Positions 14,090 through 23,000 of a stretch of 26,285 nucleotides of DNA are shown in pieces. The DNA lies in IMG/VR virus record IMGVR_UViG_3300049156_000034, positions 1 through 26,285 of that record; one strand, given 5' to 3'. The stretch's first letter is position 1. Each line of letters begins with the position of its first letter. The stretch comes from a virus. Position numbers and translations under genes: made by a program. A model generated the notes under the pieces. It did no database searches, was not told the DNA's origin, and saw only the letters and a list, made by a program, of their open reading frames with translations.

Positions 14090-16503
14090 TAAAGCGCACA
14101 GACAGTCAATTCAAGAACAAATTCGGCAAATTGGTTAAGGGTATAAGTTCCTTTCTCTTGGAGAATGAACAGCTCTCAGACATTCTCAACATGCTTCCCG
14201 GCTATGAGTGGCGGCAGCGCAAAGGCCAGAGTGAATTAACCACGACTGAAATAGCTGCCAATCTTGAATTCAAGAGTATGTTTCACTTCTCGCAGCTTAA
14301 TCAGCCTGGAGATTACATTCTGGCCCATGTGTCTGATCCTGTAAATGGTGATCGCATTATGAGAGCTTCTGCTCTCCCGCCTGCAACTGGCGTTACTTGG
14401 ATTGACGAATACCAGCTTACTACCGGGGCTAATCCAGCGCAGTTTTGTCAAGTTGGCGATGCTGTACTCATTGCCGACGACAATGAGTTTCTTATCTGGC
14501 GTGGCGAATCTCAATACGCTACTGGTGTTTGGGTCTATGATTCGTCAGCTACTCAATACATTGACTATTGGGATGAAATGACAGATGGGCGCACGACGAC
14601 CATTCTAAATTTAAGCAGCTTTCCCACGGCAGATCGCGTTCACATAATGGCGGATAGCCCAATCAATAGAATTATCGTGACCGTGGGGAATACCAATAGT
14701 GCTGCAGCCGTTCTTTCAGTTTTCTCCTATCAATCAGGGGGATACACCGCAGTAGCAGGGCTCGTTGATGGTACGAGCGTTACCGGGCGCTCTCTCTCCG
14801 TCTCTGGCGAGATTACCTTTAACCTAACAGGAAATGAAGAACAGACTATCATTGATGGGCAGGGCGGTTTTGTTGTCTATCTAACCTGGAACAACGTGCT
14901 TGATGCAAGCTGTGATCTTACTGAATTGAGGGTAGAAACCGAGTGGGGTCCAGTTCAAGACGTATGGGATGGAGATAGGATAGATCCTTCTGGAGCTTAT
15001 GTAACTGCTGACGATGTGACCTTTGAAGATTATTGGGCCAAGGTTTTGAATACCGCAGTTTCAGACTACCTCGATGCAGGCGGTCTTGTAACGGCGGGAT
15101 ATGTCTATGTCGGTTTTGACAGACAGGTAAATGCCATTGATTTCTGGCCCGATGTTGATAACGCACAGACAAATAATTCAAGCGTTACCTCCGTCCAGTA
15201 TTGGTCGAATACTGGAGCCTGGACAGCGGTAACAGGCTTGGTAGATACCACGGAGGCGAGTAATTCCTCATGGACACAAAAGGGAAGTATCGGCTGGACC
15301 CAAGTAGATCAAGATGTAGAGAAAACCGTGATAGTAGCTGGCGATATTAACCCCTGGTACTGGTATCGAATCACATGGGATGCAAATTTCTCTGCAGAGG
15401 CAAGAATTTATCGAATCACAGGTGTTGGATCTCCCCAAAGAATTGATTCTTCCTACGGAGTGCAAGCCTGGAAGCGCAGAGCTTGGCAGATTGCTCCGCT
15501 TAGAAGAGCGAATCAGTTGCGTTTCTCGGCTGATGGTTTGCCGAGTACCTGGAATGGGATTGATTCTGGCTATGTAGCCTTCGGTGAAAGGCCCGCCCGA
15601 GCTGCGTTGCCCTTTTTTAATGAGCTGGTGATCTGGTGTGACCGTGAGATGTGGATGTTACAGGGCGACCAGCCAGCTAATTATGGTCGCATGAGATTGA
15701 GTGCCAGGGTAGGCATTGATGCTCCTCATTCTGCAATAGCCATAGAGAGCGGGGTAATTGACCAGCGAAACATACGTCGTATTACTCTGGCATGGTTCTT
15801 TCAGGCCATTTGGTTTTTTGATGGAATCAGGTGGTGGATAATTTCCTCTCCAGACATAGATTCATTTTTTGATCCCGAGCATGAAGATTATATCAATCCG
15901 GATTTCAATGACAGAACTTACGGTGAGTATGACATTGAAACTGAATGCGCTTATTGGGTGGTTTACAGCGGTGCTAATCAGACTACACCTAATAAAGTCC
16001 TGGTCATGCACATTCCAACATTACAATACTCCATTTATCGGTACGCCACTCCGCTCTCGAGCATTCTTTCGGCTTTTAATAAGCGTTTCTATTTCATGGG
16101 CGGCGGGTACGATTCAGGGAAACATTACCTTTTGAATGATACCGACCAGGACGTTGATGCTACCGGGCAAGCGGTAGCCATTGATGCCTTTATGATTACA
16201 AAAGATGCGTGGGCTGCATACGATCAGGGATTGAAGCAGAGAGTTTTCAGCCTCGTTGTTGCGTCCCAGGATCAAGGTATGGTTGAGCTAGATGAATATC
16301 CAGATGGTTCTAAAACTCCGCAAGCGGCTGGCTCGATGAAACAGACCGCACTCGGCAAGACCTTAAAAGATGTGCAATGGACGCTCAAAGAATACCCAGG
16401 CCAGCTTACTACCAAGTTTAGAATCCGTCACCGCTCACTCAACGAAGGCTTTATCCCCTATGGATACAGCACGACTTGGGATCAGGATAGGAGCGAAGAG
16501 TAG
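14086..16503 (+). CDS. Tail hub / DNA stabilisation protein (P22 gp10-like)
   Basis: The 805-residue protein is probably the tail hub that plugs the portal channel and anchors tail spikes or fibres, as P22 gp10 does. The C-terminal half has hub-like blade signatures, including 'GVQAWKRRAWQIAPLRRANQ', 'LRFSADGLPSTWN', 'FFNELVIWCDREMWMLQGDQ' and 'AWFFQAIWFFDGIRWWIIS'. These are typical of this family, which carries a beta-propeller-like core. The N-terminal half contains two similar modules (about 193-285 and 348-445), each with 'TAVAGLVDGT' or 'TAVTGLVDTT' followed by a 'WYWYRITW'-like or 'FVVYLTWN' strand. This suggests an internal duplication of a carbohydrate-binding-like beta domain. It starts on the ATGA overlap with the adaptor and its TAG overlaps the next GTG. 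Confidence 0.75.
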   Translation: MIKRTDSQFKNKFGKLVKGISSFLLENEQLSDILNMLPGYEWRQRKGQSELTTTEIAANLEFKSMFHFSQLNQPGDYILAHVSDPVNGDRIMRASALPPATGVTWIDEYQLTTGANPAQFCQVGDAVLIADDNEFLIWRGESQYATGVWVYDSSATQYIDYWDEMTDGRTTTILNLSSFPTADRVHIMADSPINRIIVTVGNTNSAAAVLSVFSYQSGGYTAVAGLVDGTSVTGRSLSVSGEITFNLTGNEEQTIIDGQGGFVVYLTWNNVLDASCDLTELRVETEWGPVQDVWDGDRIDPSGAYVTADDVTFEDYWAKVLNTAVSDYLDAGGLVTAGYVYVGFDRQVNAIDFWPDVDNAQTNNSSVTSVQYWSNTGAWTAVTGLVDTTEASNSSWTQKGSIGWTQVDQDVEKTVIVAGDINPWYWYRITWDANFSAEARIYRITGVGSPQRIDSSYGVQAWKRRAWQIAPLRRANQLRFSADGLPSTWNGIDSGYVAFGERPARAALPFFNELVIWCDREMWMLQGDQPANYGRMRLSARVGIDAPHSAIAIESGVIDQRNIRRITLAWFFQAIWFFDGIRWWIISSPDIDSFFDPEHEDYINPDFNDRTYGEYDIETECAYWVVYSGANQTTPNKVLVMHIPTLQYSIYRYATPLSSILSAFNKRFYFMGGGYDSGKHYLLNDTDQDVDATGQAVAIDAFMITKDAWAAYDQGLKQRVFSLVVASQDQGMVELDEYPDGSKTPQAAGSMKQTALGKTLKDVQWTLKEYPGQLTTKFRIRHRSLNEGFIPYGYSTTWDQDRSEE

Positions 16504-17633
16504 TGAGCAAGCGGCGACCCTATATCTATCAAGATAGAGAATGGGCGGAGATAGCAGGCATAGAGGAGAAAGTTGATGTTCAGGGTGATGAAGTACCATT
16601 AAGCGAACTCGATCAGCCTTATCTTTTTGGCAACGATGAGGATGATACTTATCCCTCTTATGAAACTGATTATCCTGAATTGCCGCGCTATCCATTTCCC
16701 CCTCCCGACCCTATTCCGATTCCTGGCCCCTGCAATGCAGAAGATGGCTGTGGATTTGTAAATTTTGTAGATTTTCCCGAAGAAATAGAATGTGAAGATG
16801 AGTATTGGTTTAGAACTGTTCACTCAGTCCACGGCTGCGGGCCAGCCAATTTTGAAGATGCGTTTCTGACGTGGTGGATAGCAGAGGGTCCAGGGGAATT
16901 GATAGGTGCGGGGCATGGCGATCCTCCGGTTGGCGGCGTAGGTGTGAAATATAAAGCTCCTGAGAATAACGATGGAGCAACAGTCGTAATATGTGTCGCA
17001 TCTAGTGATGGTTCTTGTAGCATTTGCAGAGATTTCAAGATTAAATGTAAGGCTTGTTGTGAAGAATTTGAAATCGTCGGGGCAGACACCGTGAATCCTG
17101 GCACGATTTGGAGCGGAGGTATAACGCCGCCGTGTCCTGGTGCAGAGTGTACCGTTACCAATAATTCCGGCTGTCCCATGGTTTGCTCAGTCAATCCACA
17201 GGGCTCAACGGTAACTGTTGGTGTAGGTGCGAAGAATTGCGGATCTTTTACGGTTACAGTAACGGAAGATACCTCAACACCGCAAAAACAAGAAGATAAC
17301 TGCCCTGGTGAATCAGCTTCAAAGACTGTACGGATCAATGGCAATGGTGCTGGCTGGCGCGGTTGTGGTGGGGGAACTTACTTTTTGTGTAATGGTCCAT
17401 TCTGTCATTGTACTTTCGTAGAGGGTGAAAGAAGGTGGTTTATTTGGATTGGTGCAGGGATATTCTGTGGGAGTTGCCTTACTCGTGCTTGTGTTGAGGC
17501 GGGTGATCTGAAGTGGGGGCCACAACAATTCTGTGCGGCTGCTTGCCCTGATTCAATCGTGCCGTGTGCTGGCGGTAGTCTATGGGGCGTGTCCCTTTTC
17601 TATTGGGCGAATCCAGATTGTGAATGTATATGA
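16503..17633 (+). CDS. Cysteine-rich tail-associated protein
   Basis: A 376-residue protein starting with GTG 16503, which shares a base with the preceding stop (TAGTG). I count 28 cysteines, nearly all after residue 78, an unusual content for a phage virion protein. The N-terminal part is acidic and Pro-rich ('YPFPPPDPIPIPGPC'). The middle has Ig-like sections, for example 'VKYKAPENNDGATVVICVAS' and 'CGSFTVTVTEDTSTPQ', typical of extracellular beta sandwiches. The C-terminus is Gly/Cys/Trp-rich with pairs such as 'CHCTF', 'CGSC' and 'CECI'. Location right after the tail hub suggests a tail fibre, needle or spike stabilised by disulfides once outside the cell, or a metal-binding tip. No catalytic motif is seen. 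Confidence 0.6.
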   Translation: MSKRRPYIYQDREWAEIAGIEEKVDVQGDEVPLSELDQPYLFGNDEDDTYPSYETDYPELPRYPFPPPDPIPIPGPCNAEDGCGFVNFVDFPEEIECEDEYWFRTVHSVHGCGPANFEDAFLTWWIAEGPGELIGAGHGDPPVGGVGVKYKAPENNDGATVVICVASSDGSCSICRDFKIKCKACCEEFEIVGADTVNPGTIWSGGITPPCPGAECTVTNNSGCPMVCSVNPQGSTVTVGVGAKNCGSFTVTVTEDTSTPQKQEDNCPGESASKTVRINGNGAGWRGCGGGTYFLCNGPFCHCTFVEGERRWFIWIGAGIFCGSCLTRACVEAGDLKWGPQQFCAAACPDSIVPCAGGSLWGVSLFYWANPDCECI

Positions 17634-18118
17634 AAAAACAAAAGATCCTAGAATATATCGAATCATTCGATCCGACACATCTTTATACCGTGATCCAATT
17701 CTTTGAGTGGTTTAACTGTTGTGAAGATTTGATAGCTCCCATACAGGAACACCAAGATAGAAACATCAAAGAAATCGCAGCGATAAAAAGGAGAGCAAGG
17801 ATACAGTTTGAAGCGGCTGGTATGCCGCTAGTGACTGACGAAGAACGCGAAGTCTATATGAATGCCCCTTGCATTGATAAAGTCGATGAGATGGGAGCGA
17901 TCCCTGAAGGCGAAAAATATATACACGAACCTCAAAGACCTTTTGTAACAGTTGGCTTCTGTCCAAAATGCACTAGCAGAATGGTCGGAGAAGTAGTGCC
18001 GCTTTGTGAAACGGAAGAATCAGGCAGACATTTCTATAGTGAGTGTACTGCTTGCACATATTACACAGAAATTTTTAAGGGACGCAAAGGTAGATACATA
18101 GAAATGAAGGGGGAATAA
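17624..18118 (+). CDS. Putative zinc-ribbon protein
   Basis: A 164-residue protein. The frame begins at ATG 17624; a second ATG at 17630 forms a classic ATGA overlap with the upstream stop and may be the real start. The N-terminal half is helical and charged ('YIESFDPTHLYTVIQFFEWF'), with a 'CC' pair after it. The C-terminal half has 'GFCPKCTSRMVGEVV' and, further on, 'YSECTACTYYTEIF', two CxxC pairs about 30 residues apart, the layout of a zinc ribbon. It could bind nucleic acid or stabilise a virion complex. It sits between the cysteine-rich tail gene and the ejection candidates. Function unknown. Confidence 0.62.
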   Translation: MYMKKQKILEYIESFDPTHLYTVIQFFEWFNCCEDLIAPIQEHQDRNIKEIAAIKRRARIQFEAAGMPLVTDEEREVYMNAPCIDKVDEMGAIPEGEKYIHEPQRPFVTVGFCPKCTSRMVGEVVPLCETEESGRHFYSECTACTYYTEIFKGRKGRYIEMKGE

Positions 18119-18120
18119 CA

Positions 18121-18801
18121 ATGGCTGTATTACCTCAAGGTGATTATTCGACACAAGGGATAGTTGGTAGGATGCAAGCTGCTTTAGGCCCAACTTTTCG
18201 TCAAACTTCTCAGGCTGTCCGACAAGCTGCGGGCGGCGCAGCTCGACGAAGGGGTATATTCGGCGCTGCCGACATTGCATCACAGGCTACTCAACCTCTT
18301 GGCGCTCAGTTAGGTAGGGCTGCGGCATCGGCTGGAGTAGCTGGTGAAAAGTTGGGAGCGCAGTTTGAGCAGCAGGCAAGGGATTTGGAATTTCAGCGAG
18401 AACGATTATCGCAGCAAAAGGGTTTGGAGGAAGCTCGTCTTGCAGAAATAATGGCCGGAAGGCAACAGCAAGGCCAGCTCGCTATGTTTCCACAAACAGG
18501 TTTCACTCAGGAAATGTTGCAGAGCTTGGGCTACCCAGGCACTCCGCAAGATCCTTTCGGGCCTCAGATGGGTTTGAACCAATTCCAAAGGAGCCTTGAG
18601 GGTATGCAACGCCGTGACCAGCTCCCAGGTGTACCATTTCAACAAAGGGGATTTGGCGGACCAGGCGGCGGCATGAATGCTCAACAGAGTTTGATGTTAT
18701 CAAGAATGTATCCTGGTTCTTCCCAAGCATTCAGGATGCAGCAAGCACAGAACTTGGGGCTCATGGGTGGTCCAATTCAGCCAGGACAATTCCAGAGGTA
18801 A
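18121..18801 (+). CDS. Gln/Gly-rich candidate internal virion protein
   Basis: A 226-residue protein with AAGGGGGA upstream of ATG 18121. The N-terminal half is Ala/Gly/Gln-rich and helical, with 'TFRQTSQAVRQAAGGAARRR', 'LGAQLGRAAASAGVAGEKL' and a charged coiled coil ('EQQARDLEFQRERLSQQKG'). The second half is Gln/Pro/Gly/Met-rich and disordered, including 'FQQRGFGGPGGGMNAQQS'. Ala/Gly-rich, coiled-coil proteins between the tail hub and a giant virion protein are typical of ejection proteins in podoviruses, which leave the capsid with the DNA. No enzyme motif is visible. The assignment is by composition and position. Confidence 0.55.
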   Translation: MAVLPQGDYSTQGIVGRMQAALGPTFRQTSQAVRQAAGGAARRRGIFGAADIASQATQPLGAQLGRAAASAGVAGEKLGAQFEQQARDLEFQRERLSQQKGLEEARLAEIMAGRQQQGQLAMFPQTGFTQEMLQSLGYPGTPQDPFGPQMGLNQFQRSLEGMQRRDQLPGVPFQQRGFGGPGGGMNAQQSLMLSRMYPGSSQAFRMQQAQNLGLMGGPIQPGQFQR

Positions 18802-18814
18802 AGGGGGTGAGAAA

Positions 18815-20026
18815 ATGGCCGTTCAGAGGGTTATAGGTGCAGTAGAAGAACGGATGAGATCAGTAAGGCGACTCGAGAAAGAAGAGGATCGGAGGAGAAA
18901 GAAAGCCAGCGATAGGTCGTCTTTAATAAAAGCAGAAATAAACCGCCGAGGTCGGGGAGCTACCAAAAGAGCCTACGAGTTTGAAAAGCAACGAGAAAAG
19001 GACAGGTTAGTAGAGGATATTATACAAAGCATCGTTGCAGGTGAACCAACGGGTAGGTTTGCAGCAACGCAACCCGAGATCAGAAACTTTGCTATCTCTG
19101 AGGAGGAACAGGTGGCGCGGCCCCCAGGCGCTCCGGGCCGTACTCGTGGTGAGGAACTAGCCTACATCAAACCGTCACATCTTAAAAGATTGAGAGAGAA
19201 AGGTGTCAGGCGGGTAAGCATTGAAGGTGGGGGAATCTCACCGGACGCAAAAACGCTGAATACTTTAAGGCTCCTGCAGGATGGAAAAATACCAGTTGAC
19301 GAGGGCGATCCCAATGAGCTTAGAGGACAACTTGGCAGATTAGGACAGCCCCCACCGCTATCTACTGACCAAGCGCAAGAGATAATGCAAACTGGCAGAA
19401 TGCCAGAGCAAGCTCAAGCAGGTGGTCAGTCTATGAGAGCGCCCATATTTACAGGGGGACAGCAGGAAGATTTGCGAGGCTTATACGGTCAGTTTGAACC
19501 AACACCTCTTGAACAACCTGAGACTGATCTGACTCAATGGGCTCAACAGTATGTGGGTGAACCACAGGAAGCGACACCCACCGCAAATATACAAGCATTG
19601 TATCAACAGATGCAAGCAGAGGGTGGGGCCAAACAAAAACCAGCAAAGCTCATTACGGTCTTTAAGAAAGATGACAAGGCAGTAGGTCCCCGCACAATGA
19701 GAGTGCCTGATGTTGCAGGCCATCCTCCCCCTGGCTATGAATTCAAAGAGGAGAAAAAAGGCGGGACTATGAGTTTTACGGACGCAGAGGAAGAGCTTAA
19801 AAGGAGAAGTAGAGGTGGTGGTGGTGGAGGCATCGGTGGAGGCAGAGGAGCCCCGCTTGCTGAAGGTGATGAACGGCTAACACCTCCAGGCCCAGGTGCA
19901 ACAGAGGAAGAATGGGCAAGGTACTATTGGGAGCTGGCGAGAACGAGACTAAAGGGAGCATCACCATCGCAGATCGCAGCCGAAGCACGTAGGCTAGCGA
20001 CCCAAGGTGGAATGCAAATAGGATAG
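18815..20026 (+). CDS. Low-complexity candidate ejection protein
   Basis: A 403-residue protein. The start chosen is ATG 18815, which follows AAAGGGGGTGAG; a longer frame from 18767 lies inside the preceding gene and is less likely. The N-terminus is an intensely charged helix ('RMRSVRRLEKEEDRRRKKAS'). The middle is Gln/Pro/Gly-rich with 'YIKPSHLKRLREKGVRRVSI' as the only compact block. A Gly run ('RSRGGGGGGIGGGRG') precedes a C-terminal helix that includes 'EEEWARYYWELARTRLKG'. It has the composition of an internal, unfolding-prone virion protein. It ends six bases before the giant protein begins, so the two may be made and packaged together. Confidence 0.52.
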   Translation: MAVQRVIGAVEERMRSVRRLEKEEDRRRKKASDRSSLIKAEINRRGRGATKRAYEFEKQREKDRLVEDIIQSIVAGEPTGRFAATQPEIRNFAISEEEQVARPPGAPGRTRGEELAYIKPSHLKRLREKGVRRVSIEGGGISPDAKTLNTLRLLQDGKIPVDEGDPNELRGQLGRLGQPPPLSTDQAQEIMQTGRMPEQAQAGGQSMRAPIFTGGQQEDLRGLYGQFEPTPLEQPETDLTQWAQQYVGEPQEATPTANIQALYQQMQAEGGAKQKPAKLITVFKKDDKAVGPRTMRVPDVAGHPPPGYEFKEEKKGGTMSFTDAEEELKRRSRGGGGGGIGGGRGAPLAEGDERLTPPGPGATEEEWARYYWELARTRLKGASPSQIAAEARRLATQGGMQIG

Positions 20027-20032
20027 GGAACT

Positions 20033-23000
20033 ATGCCCTTAGAAGATTTCTTTAGCCAATTCGAGCGCGACGAAACTACTGCGCAGCAGAAAGTAGCAGG
20101 CCGCTCAATGCCTGATCTTATTGAGCCCCCTGTCCAGGCAGGTACATTAGTGCTAAAGCGGCCTACTCCACCTGTGCGAACAGGTACTCAGTTGCGCAAC
20201 CCTAACGTCGAGCAACAATTTCAAATTCTGGAGGCAGAGGAACAGGAGCGCCAAGATCCTACTGGTGCTGCCTTCCTCGAACAAATGTTAATTAGACGAC
20301 CCATAGGTGGACTCATTCAAACCTATAAGGGTTTGATGCAGTTGCAGAGAGTTGTAAGCAAGCCCTTTGAAAAGTATGATATTAACGCTCAATTACGGAC
20401 CAAAGTTGCAGACAGAGCAGTAGAGCATGCGGATAGATGGCTACAGCATCCGTGGATACAAATGCCGCAAGCATGGCGTGAGCCGATTGAATTTGCAGAT
20501 ATGCAGGAGGACGCTCACTTATCTTTTCAAGAACGAATAAACAAAGGCGAGCATCATTATTACGCCCAAGCAGCGGCCTGGAAAGATTCTCTTTCTAAAA
20601 ATGCTCCGCGTCTCCTTGCCGTAACGAGTGAGGCATCAACATCAATGGCGATTGCCTATGGTGCAGGCTTTCTTACAGGTCAATACTGGCTCGGCCCTTT
20701 AATCTTAGGCATGGCCGAATCTGGCCCGCTAGCTGAGAGGGCTTTAGAGGCTGGAGTTGATCCTCATACGGCAGTAGGGATAGGTGTCGTTTCAACTGCC
20801 GTGATAGCTGCCCTGGAAATGTTACCAGTAGAAACGCTGCTAAGATATGGTGGAAAGCGCAGAATCATAGCAATGATTAGGCAGGGCGGCGCTGAAATGA
20901 CCCAGGAATTATTGCAGAATCTTTACAGTAATACGGTTGAGCATTACGGATGGGATGAAACGCAAGAGATATGGGAAGGTGCTTTTGAAAGCGGAGTTTC
21001 ATCATTCTTACTCGGGTCAGGAGCGGGTTTACTAGCTCCTGAGTATCAAGAACAAGCGAGAAAATTTGAAGAGTCAAAAGAGCCCCCCCCAATAGAGTTA
21101 ACTGAGGCATTTGAAGAGCCAGCGATTGAACTTGATGAGCCAGCATTTCCACCTCACCCATTCAAGTTAGTTGACGATCCCGGTCTATACATAAGAGCAA
21201 GAAAAGATTCGCCTGTCTTTCTTTCATTTCGTGGCGCTACTATGAACTTGGAGAAGGCTAGTAAAGAAGTAGGCAGGCCGCATGAACTCGTTCAAATTAC
21301 GAATGACAAAAATGAACCTATTGGTTGGGGTCTATGGTCTGCACCTGCAACCGTTCCTGAAGCTGGAGACGTACAGGGCGTAGAGCCTACACCGGAAGAA
21401 GAAGCAGCTCCCCCCACCATAGATCAAGAGATAGAGGATATAAGTGATGAAGAGATAGATGATCTCTTTGAACCAACAACCCCCGAAGGTGAAGCCCCCG
21501 AAGTCCCTCCATTATCTACACCAACTATCTCTGTCAAGTTAAGCGAAGTGCTTAAACAGACAGAGGAAAGTGTCATTAATGAATTCAACCTCGCATCATC
21601 GCCTGACCTTGATATAAATACGCCTGTTTCACCAGAAGGTGAGCTACATACTACTAGGCCGGATGGCACTATGGTCACAGTAGAGAATGCTACTGATGCA
21701 GAGCTGGAGGAAGTTGTCAGGCGCAGGAGACAGCAAGTTTTACAACTCTGGCCGCAATTAGGCAAGGGCTTGGGCGATGTTCCCATGTTGGTAAAAAGCC
21801 GCGTCGAATCTCTGATCCGAGCTGAGAATGAGATTGTCAGGCGCAGGGATGAAATCGAAGCTCCCGAGCCCACTCCCGATGTTGATTATGGCACACCTGC
21901 AGACCTGAATGTAGGCATGCTGACAGAAATGTTTCTGCAAAGGCTGAGAGAAGGCCAAACCGATCTTAACAAAGTTAAGTTACAGCAAATCGTGGCAGCA
22001 CAGCTAGGCATTAGCCGGGGCGATCTCTTAGCAAGCGAAGGCTTTCTACACAAACCGATTGAAGAGGCGTTTGAATACGCCATTGTCAAGCGGGCCCGCG
22101 AGATTATCACCGAGCTAGGACACCCGACCATCCCTGCCCCCGCTATCTATGAACAGCTCAAGGCTCTCTATGAAACACAGCCACGATTGGCAACACGAAC
22201 AGGGATTAGCATAGAGACTCAGCAATACTCTACGCCTGTTCATTTAGCTTATCTAATGCAGGTAATGACCGAGACTGATGGACAAACTACCGTCTATGAA
22301 CCCACCGCTGGTACAGGCATGCTCCTTACCACCACAACTCCCGCAAGAGTGCTGGCTAATGAGTTAGTGCCTACCAGGGCAGACATTCTCAGGGACCAGG
22401 GCTTTGTGGTTAGTCAGGAAGATGCTCGTGGCCGTATAATAAATTCACCGTCCGAAGGTAGAATGGACGTGATGCTTGCTAATCCTCCCTTTGGAAGTCA
22501 GCTAGCCGTAACTGTTGAAGATGTGAGGATAATGAAACTAGAGCATCAGATCGTTATGGATGCTCTGTTGGCTATGAAAGATGATGGCAAGGCTGCTTTT
22601 CTGATCGGAGAACATACAATAAAGGAAACGCAAACCGAGCCCACACGAGCAAGAAAGAACTTTCTCAACTGGCTTTACAGCAATTATAATGTCATTGCGA
22701 ATATAGAGATCCCTGGTAGTGAGTACGCTAGACAGGGTACAACTTTTAATGTAACATTACACGTAGTCGATGGGCGTTTGGCCGAAGTGAATCCCAACCT
22801 CGGTTGGTGGACAGCTTTCGATCAAATGTTAAGGGTCCAGAGCATTGATGAGCTTGCGCCCATTGCAGAGGAGATTGGCCGTGGCAAAGAAACAACAGGA
22901 AGAGAAATTCTGGCTCCCCCAGGAGTTGAAGAAGTACCCCCTAGCGGTGAAGTTGTTGGGCCTCCTGTTGCCCCCGAGCCAGAAGGTGTCGAAGAAGAAT

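Noticed and set aside
21440-21480. Resemblance of the acidic motif to the CheY-binding 'EIDALL' peptide of FliM
   Set aside because: Only a few acidic and hydrophobic positions match, and nothing else in the window relates to chemotaxis. I kept the repeat itself as a finding, without this meaning.
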